A stretch of DNA of 64,000 nt from the NCBI GenBank assembly GCA_039818165.1, contig JBCBUL010000005.1:72465-136464 (forward strand). Direction: 5' to 3'. Shown piece after piece: positions 42,668 through 52,672 of the stretch. Positions within the stretch are counted from its first letter, which is position 1. The number at the start of each line of letters is the position of its first letter. A model generated the notes under the pieces. That model worked only from the letters and a program-made list of their open reading frames with translations, made no database searches and was not told the origin of the DNA. Source of the stretch: UBA5336 sp039818165. GTDB taxonomy: Bacteria > Pseudomonadota > Alphaproteobacteria > Caulobacterales > Hyphomonadaceae. The translations under genes and the position numbers were made by a program.

Positions 42668-44137
42668 TCAGAGTAGTTTGGCTAAACCATCATCGGGAAC
42701 TTGCATAGGGGCCGCCGTTTGCGCCGCTTCTGGCTCTTGAGCTGTGTGTTCAAGCGCCGTGTACTCAAGGGCCGGGAACCAGACGCCAAACGCAGATCCG
42801 CGTCCCGGCTCACTCTCAACGATAAACCCGCCTCGGTGGCGCGCCAGAATGTGTTTCACGATGGCAAGGCCAAGGCCCGTGCCCGACACCTCACCGCCAC
42901 GGCTTTCGTCGACGCGGTAGAAGCGTTGGCCGAGGCGGGGCAGGTGCTGGCGATCAATACCGGGCCCGGTGTCCTCGACCCGCATCCAAAGTCCGGGCCC
43001 ATCCCCGCGAAAACTTGGCTGCAGGAGGGTGATACGCCCTACACTGGTCCACTGGCGCCCGGCTCTGGCCTGGGCTTCCTCCATGGATCGCTCCACGCCG
43101 ATGGACACACTGACCTGATCGCCTTCAGCACCATATTTCACGGCATTGGAGATGAGGTTTTGGGCAACCTGGGTTATCTCATCGGAGTCTGCCACAGCAC
43201 GCAGCCCCTCTCCGGGCGATGCGGAAACAAGCTTGATATCACGCTCCTGCGCCAAGGGCGCCATGGAGGCCATCACGTGAACCAGCAGGTCTGCGACGTC
43301 TGTGACCGTCTGGGGCGGCTTATGTTCGCTGAATTCGATGCGCGAAAGCGAAAGGAGGTCCTTGATCAGGCGCTTCATCCGCTCTGTCTGCTTGAACATG
43401 ATGTCCAGGAAATGATTCCACGCTTCCGGATCATCCTTGGCTGGCCCGCGCATCGTTTCGATGAAGCCAGCAAGGGATGTGAGGGGCGTTCGCAATTCAT
43501 GGCTCGCATTGGCGAGGAAATCGGCCCTGGCCCTTTCCGCGCGGCGAAGGGCCGTGTGGTCTTCCATAACAACCAATGCACCGCCCGCTTCGGAGCGGAA
43601 CGGCGCAACATGGGCGAGCCACAACTGGTCCGCTCCAGGACCAAGCGGTAATTCGACCCTTCCAGGGCGCGGCTGTTCCGACAACGCGGACTCCAGGCAC
43701 TCTAGGAGAGCTGGATTTCGAATAACGGACGCGGCGAGACTCTTCTGATCCAGCCGAATGCGCAGAAGCCCTTGCGCGGCGCCATTTGCTGCCTGGATAC
43801 GGCGGTCAATGTCCACATGAAGCGCCGGAATGGGCAAAGCTTCGAGCATGTCAGACAGATCGGTGGGCACCGGATTGCTGACAGGCAAAGCCCCTTCACC
43901 ACTCGTTTCGGCGGCTTCGGGAGACTGTGATGTGCCCGCAAAATAGGCCAGCGCAGCCGCCGAAAGTACAACGGTGGCCGTAATCGCCTCAACCCAACCG
44001 AGCGCACCCGAAATAGCGAGAAGGGCGAACACACCTGCGGAAATTGCAACAATGACCATAAGATCGCGGATGCGCGGCGTGCTGCGTGCCGGCATCTGTG
44101 AGTCGCCCTGTGGCGAAGGCGGCTTGGACGTGGCCAT
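42668..44137 (-). CDS. PhoR-like sensor histidine kinase
   Basis: Membrane sensor kinase of the PhoR/HATPase family. The 489-residue protein has two membrane segments (about 27-47 and 50-68), a PAS domain (about 90-200), the HisKA box FLANASHELRTPLTSL with H213, and an HATPase domain with NLISNAVKYGAEG (N box), VEDTGPGID (G1) and GTGLGLAIVKHILARH (G2). It resembles the phosphate sensor PhoR in layout, but no phoB, pst or phoU gene is present here, so its signal and partner are open. A 60-residue Glu/Ala/Thr-rich tail is unusual. Confidence 0.88.
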   Translation of the reverse strand: MATSKPPSPQGDSQMPARSTPRIRDLMVIVAISAGVFALLAISGALGWVEAITATVVLSAAALAYFAGTSQSPEAAETSGEGALPVSNPVPTDLSDMLEALPIPALHVDIDRRIQAANGAAQGLLRIRLDQKSLAASVIRNPALLECLESALSEQPRPGRVELPLGPGADQLWLAHVAPFRSEAGGALVVMEDHTALRRAERARADFLANASHELRTPLTSLAGFIETMRGPAKDDPEAWNHFLDIMFKQTERMKRLIKDLLSLSRIEFSEHKPPQTVTDVADLLVHVMASMAPLAQERDIKLVSASPGEGLRAVADSDEITQVAQNLISNAVKYGAEGDQVSVSIGVERSMEEAQARAGRQWTSVGRITLLQPSFRGDGPGLWMRVEDTGPGIDRQHLPRLGQRFYRVDESRGGEVSGTGLGLAIVKHILARHRGGFIVESEPGRGSAFGVWFPALEYTALEHTAQEPEAAQTAAPMQVPDDGLAKLL

Positions 44138-44253
44138 GGACTTCGCTTACACCAGCCCTGCCCGCCCCAAAAGGCCCGTCTGTGTTTAGACCCCAACCGG
44201 TCTGTGTGGCCCTGAAACGACAGCGGGAAACGGGTTCAATCCACCGAGCATAA

Positions 44254-44290
44254 AATTATTGAATTTCGATAATTCCTCGTTGACAGTCAA
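44254..44290 (+). promoter_or_regulatory. Two palindromes in the RND efflux promoter region
   Basis: AATTAT...ATAATT (arms 44254-44259 and 44269-44274) and TTGAC-A-GTCAA (44280-44290) lie 48-84 bases before the RND operon start, in an AT-rich island within GC-rich DNA. Such paired palindromes are typical operators for TetR- or MarR-type repressors. No regulator gene adjoins the operon, so the binding protein would be encoded elsewhere. Confidence 0.45.
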
Positions 44291-44337
44291 TCATGGCGGG
44301 CGTAAGCCGAGTTTGAATTGAAGAATGGAAAACTCGT

Positions 44338-45792
44338 ATGAAGCGTTCATCCCTCCTGGTCGGTTCCCTCGTGCTGACGGGCTGTGCGTCCATCGATGCC
44401 TATACTATGGGCGAAATTGAGCCATTGCCCGTGGCCCCCAACGCTCCCGCCACCTGGGCTGCAGCAGGCGTGGCCGGCACAGCGGAACAGGGCGACTGGC
44501 TGTCAGGGTTTAATGATCCGACCATGATGGCGCTGGTGGATGAGGCGCTTGAAAACAACTACTCCCTGGCCGCGCAACTCGCTACGGTTCGTGCCGCAGC
44601 CGCAGACGCTCGCGCCCAGCGTGGTAGTCTGTTGCCCACCGTCACTGGCGCTCTGTCCACAGGTTACCGGCGCAGCGTCTTCGAAGGCATGGATGGCGAT
44701 GCCGTCACCAGTGAAAACCCGTCCTATGGATTGGGCTTGAATGCCAGTTGGGAACCCGACCTCTGGGGGCGCCTCGCAGCCGGGGTCGATATTACCGAAG
44801 CCGACCTGATTATTTCAGAAACGGATTTGGCCAATGCCCGCCTATCGATCGCCAGCCAAACGGCGATCGCCTGGATCAATCTGAACGCTGCCGTTGCTTT
44901 GAGGGATGTCTCTCAGGCCACGCTGGAAGCGCGCCAACGCACGGCAAACCTGACGGAGCGGCGCTTTGCTCGTGGTCTCTCCACGGCGCTGGATGTACGC
45001 CTCGCGCGCAGTGCGCTGGCTGGCGCAGAGGCGGAGATCGCGGCCCGCACCCAGGCGCTGGACGAAGCAGCGCGGCGCCTTGAAGTTCTGCTCGGGCGCT
45101 ATCCTGCGGCGGAGATTGAGGCGCCGGCCACCCTGCCCGGCCTGTCTGAGATTGAAGCGATTGCCAGCCCAACTCTGCTTTTGTCGCGGCGTCCGGACAT
45201 TGCCGCCGCCGAAACCCGCGTGATCCAGTCTGGCTTGCGCGCAGAGCAAGCACGCCTCGCACTGCTGCCAAGCCTCAGCATCACGGGAGATGTCGGCACC
45301 AACACAGATGATCTGGCCAATACCTTTGATCCGAGCTTTATCGCCGCGAGCGCGCTGGCATCGCTGACCCAACCGATTTACGCAGGCGGGCAGTTGAAGG
45401 CGCGAGCCGACGCCTTTCTGGAGCGGATCGAGATTTCGCTGGCCAACTACGCCTCCGTCACACTTGTTGCGTGGCAAGAGGTGGAAGACGCGCTGGCGGC
45501 GGACACTTATCTGGCCATCCAGGAGGATGCGCAGAAGCGATCTCTGGAAGAGTCCGCTTTCGCTGAGGATCTGGCGCTGCGACAGTATCAGAACGGCCTG
45601 ATCTCCATTTTCAACCTGATCGATGCGCAGACGCGCAGATTGAATGCGGAAGCGGCGCTTGTTTCGGCAAGATCCAATCGCGCTCAGAACCGTATTCAGT
45701 ATTATCTTGCCCTCGGAGGGGGACCTGACGGAGTTTCTCTGTCACAATCATCATCCAACGCCGGACAAACCGGTGGGAGCCCGACACCATGA
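44338..45792 (+). CDS. RND efflux outer membrane lipoprotein (OprM/NodT family)
   Basis: Outer-membrane exit duct of a tripartite RND pump. The 484-residue protein has a lipoprotein signal ending in the lipobox LTGC (C16) and two outer membrane efflux repeats (about 75-260 and 285-455), with the family landmark SWEPDLWGRL near 138 and the ARTQALDEAARRLEVLLGRYP helix near 237 (read as one helix; only part quoted), as well as LSRRPDIAAAE near 280. Its stop overlaps the adaptor start by 4 bases (ATGA). Confidence 0.92.
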   Translation: MKRSSLLVGSLVLTGCASIDAYTMGEIEPLPVAPNAPATWAAAGVAGTAEQGDWLSGFNDPTMMALVDEALENNYSLAAQLATVRAAAADARAQRGSLLPTVTGALSTGYRRSVFEGMDGDAVTSENPSYGLGLNASWEPDLWGRLAAGVDITEADLIISETDLANARLSIASQTAIAWINLNAAVALRDVSQATLEARQRTANLTERRFARGLSTALDVRLARSALAGAEAEIAARTQALDEAARRLEVLLGRYPAAEIEAPATLPGLSEIEAIASPTLLLSRRPDIAAAETRVIQSGLRAEQARLALLPSLSITGDVGTNTDDLANTFDPSFIAASALASLTQPIYAGGQLKARADAFLERIEISLANYASVTLVAWQEVEDALAADTYLAIQEDAQKRSLEESAFAEDLALRQYQNGLISIFNLIDAQTRRLNAEAALVSARSNRAQNRIQYYLALGGGPDGVSLSQSSSNAGQTGGSPTP

Positions 45793-47051
45793 CACGCGTC
45801 CTCGCAATTGTCCTTCCAATCCTGATCCTGCTTGTCTTAGGGCTTGGGGGCTCCATTCTGCTCGGGGCTCTTGCGCCCCAGCCGGAAGAGAATGACAGCC
45901 CGCCGGCGGGCCTGTCTGTTTTTGCCGAGCCCATTGAGGTCGGCGACCTGACCCTGAGCGTGGATGTGCAGGGCGAGGTTTCGCCGAAGCGGGAAATCAT
46001 TGTGTCCCCGCAAATCGCAGGCCGTATCGCCTACGTGTCCCCGGATTTCATCGATGGCGGCTTCATCCGCCAGGGCCAGGTTCTGATCCGCCTGGAAGCC
46101 GCAGATTACGAGCTGTCCGTCACCCGGGCGCGCTCAGCGGTCGCCTCAGCGCAGCAACGCCTCGCGCGGGAGGAAGCGGAAGCGGAAATCGCCCGCCAGG
46201 ACCTGATCGATCTGGGCATCACGGACGCCAGTCCCCTTGCCCGGCGCGAACCACAACTCGCCGAAGCCCAGGCTTCCCTCGACAGCGCTGAAGCACAATT
46301 GGCCGAAGCGGAACTGGCCTTGCGCCGTACGGCGGTTGTGGCGCCCTTCTCAGGCCGCGTGTTTGAACGCACCGCCGATATTGGCCAGTTTGCCAGCCCC
46401 GGCCAATCGCTTGGCCGCATCTTCGCATCTGACGTCGTCGAAGTACTGCTGCCGATCACGGACACCCAACTCGGCCGGATCGGTCTGCCGCTCGCCTTTG
46501 CTGCCTCCGCGGACAATCCCGGTCCGCCGGTTGTGTTTTCAGCCGACGTCGCAGGACAGACGCGCTTCTGGCGAGGCGAGGTGACGCGCACAGCGGCCGC
46601 CCTCGATCCACGCTCGCGCCAGCTCAACGTCATCGCAGAACTGGAAGATCCCTACGGGGCGGGTTCTGACAATGGCGTGCCTATGGCGCCTGGCCTCTTT
46701 GTGAATGCCGAAATCCAGGGCGCGACCCTTGAAGACATCATGATTGTTCCCCGTGAGGGTCTGCGCAGCAATGACCAAGTCTACATTGGCAAGCCGAAGG
46801 AAGGGATCCTCGAGATCCGCGACGTTGAACTGATCTATTCAGACGTGGACGGCGCTTACATCTCTTCGGGTGTTTCTGATGGAGAGCTTGCTGTGGTGTC
46901 GCCTATCCAGGCCGCGTTTACTGGTATGCGGATCAAGGTGCTGGAGCGGCGCCCTGACGGAACTGTGATTTCCCATGAGCCTGATGGCCCGCAAACTGGC
47001 GAGGATTCCCTGGCCGAGGCCGGGCGTGACGGTGAGGAGGCTGTTCAATGA
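45789..47051 (+). CDS. RND efflux periplasmic adaptor (MFP/HlyD family)
   Basis: Periplasmic fusion protein that links an RND permease to its outer membrane channel. The 420-residue protein has an N-terminal membrane anchor (about 3-28), a lipoyl-type half barrel (GEVSPKREIIVSPQIAGRI near 60), a coiled-coil hairpin (about 105-175, ARSAVASAQQRLAREEAEAE), the second lipoyl half (VVAPFSGRVFERTADIGQF near 180) and beta-barrel domains. It overlaps both neighbours by 4 bases, so all three genes are coupled. Confidence 0.93.
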   Translation: MTRVLAIVLPILILLVLGLGGSILLGALAPQPEENDSPPAGLSVFAEPIEVGDLTLSVDVQGEVSPKREIIVSPQIAGRIAYVSPDFIDGGFIRQGQVLIRLEAADYELSVTRARSAVASAQQRLAREEAEAEIARQDLIDLGITDASPLARREPQLAEAQASLDSAEAQLAEAELALRRTAVVAPFSGRVFERTADIGQFASPGQSLGRIFASDVVEVLLPITDTQLGRIGLPLAFAASADNPGPPVVFSADVAGQTRFWRGEVTRTAAALDPRSRQLNVIAELEDPYGAGSDNGVPMAPGLFVNAEIQGATLEDIMIVPREGLRSNDQVYIGKPKEGILEIRDVELIYSDVDGAYISSGVSDGELAVVSPIQAAFTGMRIKVLERRPDGTVISHEPDGPQTGEDSLAEAGRDGEEAVQ

Positions 47052-50000
47052 ACGGGATTGTTGCCTGGTTTGCCAGAAATGCGATCGCTGCAAATCTGGT
47101 CATGATCGTCGCCTTCGTTGGCGGCATTTTCTCATTCTTCAGCCTGGAACGGGAAATGTTCCCCACCGTGGCCGTTGCGGGCGCGACCGTTTCAGTGGCC
47201 TGGCCGGGTGCCTCGCCCGCTGAGGCCGAGGAACAGCTCATCCTGCGCATTGAAGAGGCCGTGGCCGATCTTGATGGCATCGACCGGATTACCTCAATCG
47301 CGCGCGAAGGCGGCGGCATCGTCAATATTCGCGGGCGCGACGACATCGATATGGATGAGTTCATCCGCGACATCGAACGCCGCGTGAACCAGATCAGCAA
47401 TCTGCCGCAGTCCTCGTTCGAACCGCAGATCACCCAGTGGGAACAACGCAACTGGTACTTCGGCATGGCCATTTACGGCGAAGCCACGCCGCGCGAAATG
47501 AAGCGACTGGCGGACCAGGTCCGCGACGATATTGCCAATATGGCGGGCGGGCAGTTGGCCGTTGTCCAGGGCACGCTCGGCGAAGAAGTGTCCGTGGAGG
47601 TCTCCGAGGAGACGCTTCGGCGCTACAATCTGACCCTGAATGATGTTGCCAATGCCATTCGCGCCTCGTCCCTGAACGCATCGGGTGGGCGCGTGCGCAC
47701 GAATACGGGCGATGTGTCCATCCAGGCACGGCAACTGGCGGATACGGCCGAACAATTCGAAAGCATCATCGTCAGCCAAACCCCGGAAGGCGCCACGATC
47801 CGCGTGCGCGATGTGGCCAATGTGGTCGACGGGTTCATTGATGAGAGCCTTGTAGCGACCCATGAAAACCGACCAGCCGCCTTCGTCATGGTGGTCGCGC
47901 CCGACGACATGCAGATTGTCGACTACACGGACGGTTTCAAAGACTACATCGAGCGCGCCAACGATCCGAACAATGGCATCCTGCCCGAAGCCATGAACAT
48001 CAACATCCTCTGGGATGACTCCGAGCCTTTCAAGGCGCGTATGGCGACGATCGGACAATCCGCGCTCATGGGCGGCATTCTCGTCCTGATCGTTCTGGTG
48101 CTTTTCCTGCGCCCCATTGTGGCCTTCTGGGTCACCATCGGCATTTTTACCGCGTTTGCGGGTGGTATTCTTTTGCTGCCGCTTTTCGGTGTGTCGCTGA
48201 ATATCCTGTCCCTGTTCGCCGTTCTTCTGGTCATTGGCGTTGTGGTGGATGACGCCATTATTGTGGGCGAGAACATCCATAAGGAAGTCGAGAGTGGGCG
48301 ACGCCAGGGCATCGACGCCGCGATTTTCGGCACCCAGATGGTGCTCAAGCCGGTCATCTTCGGCGTCCTCACGACGATTATTGCCTTCCTGCCGTGGGCC
48401 TTTCTCACTGGATCAACGCGTGCGTTTACCGAGCAAATCACCTTTGTGGTCGTTGCTGCGCTGACGTTCTCGCTGATCGAGTGTCTGCTGATCCTGCCCG
48501 CGCACCTTGCGCACCTGAAGCCCCAGAACTTTGACGGGCCCGGGGGCTCCATCATGAAAGTGCAGCGCTCTATTGCAGACTCGCTGCTCTGGTTTGCGGA
48601 CAATGTGTACCGGCCCTTCCTCGAAGCTTGCGTGAAGTTTCGCTACGCCACGCTCGCCTTCTTCCTGTCCATCCTAGCCATCGCCTTTGGCCTGGTCGGC
48701 AACAACTATGTGCCGTTCAGCTTCATGCCGAAGATCGAAAGCGACCTCATTCAGGTCCAGGTGGAACTGCCTGACGGCACACCTTTCACCCGCACCGCGC
48801 AGGTCCAGGAGCAAGTTCAGAACGCCATCGACGTGATGAAAGCGGAAACCCTGCAGGAGTATCCGGAAATCGGCGGGCTCATCGAAGACAGCTCTATCGT
48901 TGCGTTTGGCCGCAACGTGCAGGCCTGGATCGCCCTCGCGCCGCCCGAAGTGCGCCCGGAGACCTTGTCGTCCGAAGACATTTCAAACCGGTTCCGCGAG
49001 GCCATGGGTCCGATCCAGGATGCGGAGGAAATCTCAGTCACGGCGACATTCAACGAGGACGATAGCGGTGTGCGCTTCGCCCTCAACCATCCGGACCTGG
49101 ATCGCCTGCGCGCCGCTGCCGAGGAAGTGAAAACCCAGCTGCAGTCCTACACAACCACCTATGACATTGGTGATAACCTCTCGTCGGCCGCAGATGAAAT
49201 TCGCGTCCAACTCAAGCCGGGCGCCGAAGCCCTGGGCGTGACTCTCTCCGACGTGACCAGCCAGGTGAACGCAGCCTATTTTGGCGTGCTCGTGCAGCGC
49301 CTGCCGCGCAATGGTGACGATGTGGAGGTCCGCGTGCGCCTGCCCCAGGAGGCCCGCCGGGACCTCGACTCCATCGGCGAGCTGCGCATCCGCACACCTG
49401 ACGGCCGTCAGATCCCGATCAACCAGGTGGCTGAGTTCTCAACCGCGCCCGGCATCAACGTGATCATCCGGCGCAATCGCACGCGCTCCGTCTCAGTCTT
49501 TGCCGAGCTGACCGACGATGTGCGTGGCCAGATCATCGGCGACATGAACGAGAATTTCTGGCCCGGCTTTGAAGAACGCTGGCCCGATGTCTCGCGCAAC
49601 AATGCGGGTGGCTTTGAAGCCGAACAGGAGTTCTTTGCAGAAATCGTCCTGTTCCTGTGGATGGCATTGGGAGCAATGTACATCCTGCTGGCGATCGCTT
49701 TCCGATCCTACTTCCAACCGATCATCCTGCTGACGGCTGTGCCCTTCGCCTATTGCGGCGCTGTGTTGGGGCACCTCATCACGGGCGTGCCCATGGCCAT
49801 GTTCTCCTTCTTCGGGATCGCGGCAGCGGGCGGGGTCGTGATCAACGATAACCTCGTGCTGGTGGACTTCATCAACAGACGCCGCGCTGAGGGCGCTGGC
49901 GCGCTGCAGGCCATCGTCGATGGCGGGGTTTCCCGCTTCCGGCCGATCCTGCTGACTTCGGTGACGACCTTTGTTGGCGTCTTGCCGCTGATCATGGAGC

Positions 50001-50257
50001 GTTCGGTCCAGGCCCAGTTCCTGAAACCCATGGTGGTATCCCTGGGCTCAGCTGTGACGTTTGCCCTGTTCGTGTCGCTCCTGTTGGTGCCGGCGATGTA
50101 TGCCATCGGCGTGGAAATCCATCGCTTCTTCAACTGGTCCTGGCATGGCCGCCCCTATCGCACGATCGGGGACACCTATTCAGGGCACGCCACCATTGAT
50201 GAGGAAGAATTGATCGGGACGAGCAGCGCGCCCGGCGATCTGAAACCCGCCGAATAG
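47048..50257 (+). CDS. RND efflux permease (AcrB/HAE1 type)
   Basis: Proton-driven inner membrane pump. The 1069-residue protein has 12 membrane segments in two halves (first at 11-30, then 335-490, and 535-555, then 875-1030), two large periplasmic loops, and the proton-relay acidic pair in VIGVVVDDAIIVGENIH near 397 (DD). The divergent loop sequences place it in a poorly characterised HAE1/MMPL-like clade seen in many alphaproteobacteria rather than with AcrB itself, so the drug spectrum cannot be stated. It is followed after 91 bases by the M13 gene. Confidence 0.94.
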   Translation: MNGIVAWFARNAIAANLVMIVAFVGGIFSFFSLEREMFPTVAVAGATVSVAWPGASPAEAEEQLILRIEEAVADLDGIDRITSIAREGGGIVNIRGRDDIDMDEFIRDIERRVNQISNLPQSSFEPQITQWEQRNWYFGMAIYGEATPREMKRLADQVRDDIANMAGGQLAVVQGTLGEEVSVEVSEETLRRYNLTLNDVANAIRASSLNASGGRVRTNTGDVSIQARQLADTAEQFESIIVSQTPEGATIRVRDVANVVDGFIDESLVATHENRPAAFVMVVAPDDMQIVDYTDGFKDYIERANDPNNGILPEAMNINILWDDSEPFKARMATIGQSALMGGILVLIVLVLFLRPIVAFWVTIGIFTAFAGGILLLPLFGVSLNILSLFAVLLVIGVVVDDAIIVGENIHKEVESGRRQGIDAAIFGTQMVLKPVIFGVLTTIIAFLPWAFLTGSTRAFTEQITFVVVAALTFSLIECLLILPAHLAHLKPQNFDGPGGSIMKVQRSIADSLLWFADNVYRPFLEACVKFRYATLAFFLSILAIAFGLVGNNYVPFSFMPKIESDLIQVQVELPDGTPFTRTAQVQEQVQNAIDVMKAETLQEYPEIGGLIEDSSIVAFGRNVQAWIALAPPEVRPETLSSEDISNRFREAMGPIQDAEEISVTATFNEDDSGVRFALNHPDLDRLRAAAEEVKTQLQSYTTTYDIGDNLSSAADEIRVQLKPGAEALGVTLSDVTSQVNAAYFGVLVQRLPRNGDDVEVRVRLPQEARRDLDSIGELRIRTPDGRQIPINQVAEFSTAPGINVIIRRNRTRSVSVFAELTDDVRGQIIGDMNENFWPGFEERWPDVSRNNAGGFEAEQEFFAEIVLFLWMALGAMYILLAIAFRSYFQPIILLTAVPFAYCGAVLGHLITGVPMAMFSFFGIAAAGGVVINDNLVLVDFINRRRAEGAGALQAIVDGGVSRFRPILLTSVTTFVGVLPLIMERSVQAQFLKPMVVSLGSAVTFALFVSLLLVPAMYAIGVEIHRFFNWSWHGRPYRTIGDTYSGHATIDEEELIGTSSAPGDLKPAE

Positions 50258-50348
50258 GCGGCCTTCGGGGACAAGGTTCGCGAGAAGGCTGGGCCTCGCG
50301 ATCCGAAAAGTGGAACCGAAACGAAACTGAAACGAGTAAGAGGCTGAT

Positions 50349-52556
50349 ATGAAACACCTGCTATTGGGCGCAGCGAGCATCGCTCTGCTGGCCGCATGCG
50401 GCACTCCCGATGCGGACACTAACACAACCACCAACACTGCAGAACCCGCCAGCGGCGCTGACACGGTGGCGACGGCCTTTGTAGAGCCTGAAATCAATCT
50501 CTCCACCCCTGACGTCTGGGGCGACTGGGGCGTCAATCTGGACACGATGGATGCAGAGACAGCGCCCGGCGACAATTTCTACCGGTACATGAATGGCAGC
50601 TGGCTCGACACATTCGACATGCCCGCCGACCGTTCGCGTTATGGTGCCTTCTCTCTGCTTGCGGAAAAGTCCGAGGGTCGCGTGCGGGGCATCATTGAAG
50701 GCGTCGCGGCGGCCGAGCCAGACCCCGCCACGCTCGAGGGCAAGGTCGCGGCGATCTACAATGCCTATATGGACACAGACGCCATCGAAGCGGCCAATCT
50801 GACACCAATTCAGCCACACCTTGAGCAAATCGCGGCCATCGAAACCCGCGAGGACCTCGCTGGCGTCTTCGCCGAGACCGGTTTCAGCGCCCCGGTCGGC
50901 GGATGGGTGGATATCGATTCCAAGAACACGGACAGCTACATCTTCTACGTCACCCAGGCCGGCCTCGGCATGGGTGACCGCGACTACTACCTGAAAGACA
51001 CCGAGAAAAACCTCGAATATCGCGAAGCCTATACCGACATGCTGACGACGCTGCTCAGCGAGGCGGGGTATGAAGATGCCAGCGCAGCCGCAGACTCGAT
51101 CCTGGCCCTGGAAACAGAGCTGGCTGCCAGACATTGGGACCGCGCCGCGGGCCGCAACCGCGACCTCACCTATAACAAGATGAGCCGCGAAGAGATGGAC
51201 GCCCTGGCCGGTGATTTCCCGCTGGCCACCATGCTCGAAGGCCTGCAACTGGCCGGCCAAAGCGAGTTTGTTGTTCGCCAAGTCACTCCAACAGCCGAAG
51301 AGATCGAGGAACAGGGTCTCAATGAAGACCAGATCGAGAAACTCTCCGGTGGTGGCATCGAAGGCATCTTTGAGGTCGCTGCAACCTACGATCTCGACGC
51401 CTGGAAGGCTTGGCTTTCGGCGCAGATGCTGATCGACCATTCAGACGTTTTGCCAGCACGCATTGATGACACGGTGTTTGACTTCTACGGCAAGACCCTA
51501 CGCGGGCAGGAAGCGCAACGCGAGCGCTGGAAGCGCGCCGTCTCGACCGTTGAAGGCTCTGTCGGCGAGGCTGTCGGCAAGGTCTACGCCGAGCGCTATT
51601 TCCCGGCTGAAAGCAAAGCCGCAATGGATGAGTTGGTCGCGAATCTGCGCGAGGCCATGGCGCTGAACCTCAACGATATCGAATGGATGGGCGAGGCAAC
51701 CAAGGACGAGGCCCGCGAAAAACTGTCCAAGTTCACGCCAAAGATCGGCTATCCGGAGGTTTTTGAGACCTATGACGGTCTCACGGTCGGAGAGAGCGCC
51801 TTTGCCAATGACATGGCAGTCTCCGAGTGGGGGTGGAACGACATGATCTCCCAGCTCGGCCAGCCCATCGACAAGACCGAATGGTTCATGCTGCCGCAAA
51901 CCGTGAATGCCTATTACAGCCCGAACCGGAACGAGATCGTGTTCCCGGCGGCGATCCTGCAGCCGCCCTTCTTCAACCTCTCGGCGGATCCGGCGATCAA
52001 TTACGGCGCCATTGGCGGCGTGATCGGCCACGAAATCGGCCACGGGTTCGACGACCAGGGGTCGCGCTCCGATGGCGATGGCGTTCTGCGCAACTGGTGG
52101 ACCGAAGAAGACCGGGCCAATTTCGAAGCCAAGACCAGCGCGCTGGTGGCCCAGTACAATGCGTTCTGCCCGCTTGACGATGGCGAGACCTGTGTGAACG
52201 GCGCGCTCGGCCTAGGCGAGAATATCGGCGACCTGGGCGGGCTCTCCATGGCTTACCGCGCCTACCAGCTGCACCTCGACACCAATGGCGACGGGGTTGT
52301 CAGCGACGATGAGCAAGCGCCAGTCATTGACGGTTTCACCGGCGACCAGCGCTTCTTCATGGCCTGGGGACAGGTCTGGCGGAACATGTACCGCGACGAT
52401 GCCCTGCGCCAGCAGCTGGTACGCGGCCCGCACAGCCCGCCCCGCTACCGCGTGAACGGCATCGTACGCAATTTCGACGAATGGTATGAAGCCTTCGGCG
52501 TCACCGAAGAGCACGAATTGTACCTGCCACCGGAACAGCGCATCCGGATCTGGTAA
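50349..52556 (+). CDS. M13 family zinc metallopeptidase, lipoprotein
   Basis: Neprilysin/PepO-like oligopeptidase of the cell envelope. The 735-residue protein has a lipoprotein signal with LAAC lipobox (C17), an Asp/Thr-rich linker, the M13 N-terminal domain (about 55-430) and the catalytic domain. HEIGH at 561-565 (H561, H565 and the catalytic E562) is followed by FDDQGSR, and ENIGDLGG carries the third zinc ligand E624; ENIADxGG is more usual. VNAYYSPNRNEIVFPAAIL near 518 is another family landmark. A terminator follows. Confidence 0.93.
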   Translation: MKHLLLGAASIALLAACGTPDADTNTTTNTAEPASGADTVATAFVEPEINLSTPDVWGDWGVNLDTMDAETAPGDNFYRYMNGSWLDTFDMPADRSRYGAFSLLAEKSEGRVRGIIEGVAAAEPDPATLEGKVAAIYNAYMDTDAIEAANLTPIQPHLEQIAAIETREDLAGVFAETGFSAPVGGWVDIDSKNTDSYIFYVTQAGLGMGDRDYYLKDTEKNLEYREAYTDMLTTLLSEAGYEDASAAADSILALETELAARHWDRAAGRNRDLTYNKMSREEMDALAGDFPLATMLEGLQLAGQSEFVVRQVTPTAEEIEEQGLNEDQIEKLSGGGIEGIFEVAATYDLDAWKAWLSAQMLIDHSDVLPARIDDTVFDFYGKTLRGQEAQRERWKRAVSTVEGSVGEAVGKVYAERYFPAESKAAMDELVANLREAMALNLNDIEWMGEATKDEAREKLSKFTPKIGYPEVFETYDGLTVGESAFANDMAVSEWGWNDMISQLGQPIDKTEWFMLPQTVNAYYSPNRNEIVFPAAILQPPFFNLSADPAINYGAIGGVIGHEIGHGFDDQGSRSDGDGVLRNWWTEEDRANFEAKTSALVAQYNAFCPLDDGETCVNGALGLGENIGDLGGLSMAYRAYQLHLDTNGDGVVSDDEQAPVIDGFTGDQRFFMAWGQVWRNMYRDDALRQQLVRGPHSPPRYRVNGIVRNFDEWYEAFGVTEEHELYLPPEQRIRIW

Positions 52557-52580
52557 GGCCAACGCCTTTCCAACACAAAG

Positions 52581-52620
52581 AAACGCCCATGGCCCCAAGC
52601 CATGGGCGTTTTCCGTTCTT
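52581..52620 (+). terminator. Rho-independent terminator after the M13 peptidase
   Basis: A perfect 12-bp stem (arms 52581-52592 and 52600-52611, AAACGCCCATGG type) with a 7-nt loop is followed by TTCCGTTCTT, 25 bases past the stop. Confidence 0.85.
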
Positions 52621-52672
52621 CCCTTTGGCGGGCCGCTGATACCGCTTCAGCTAGCGCCATTGCCGATGTTTA

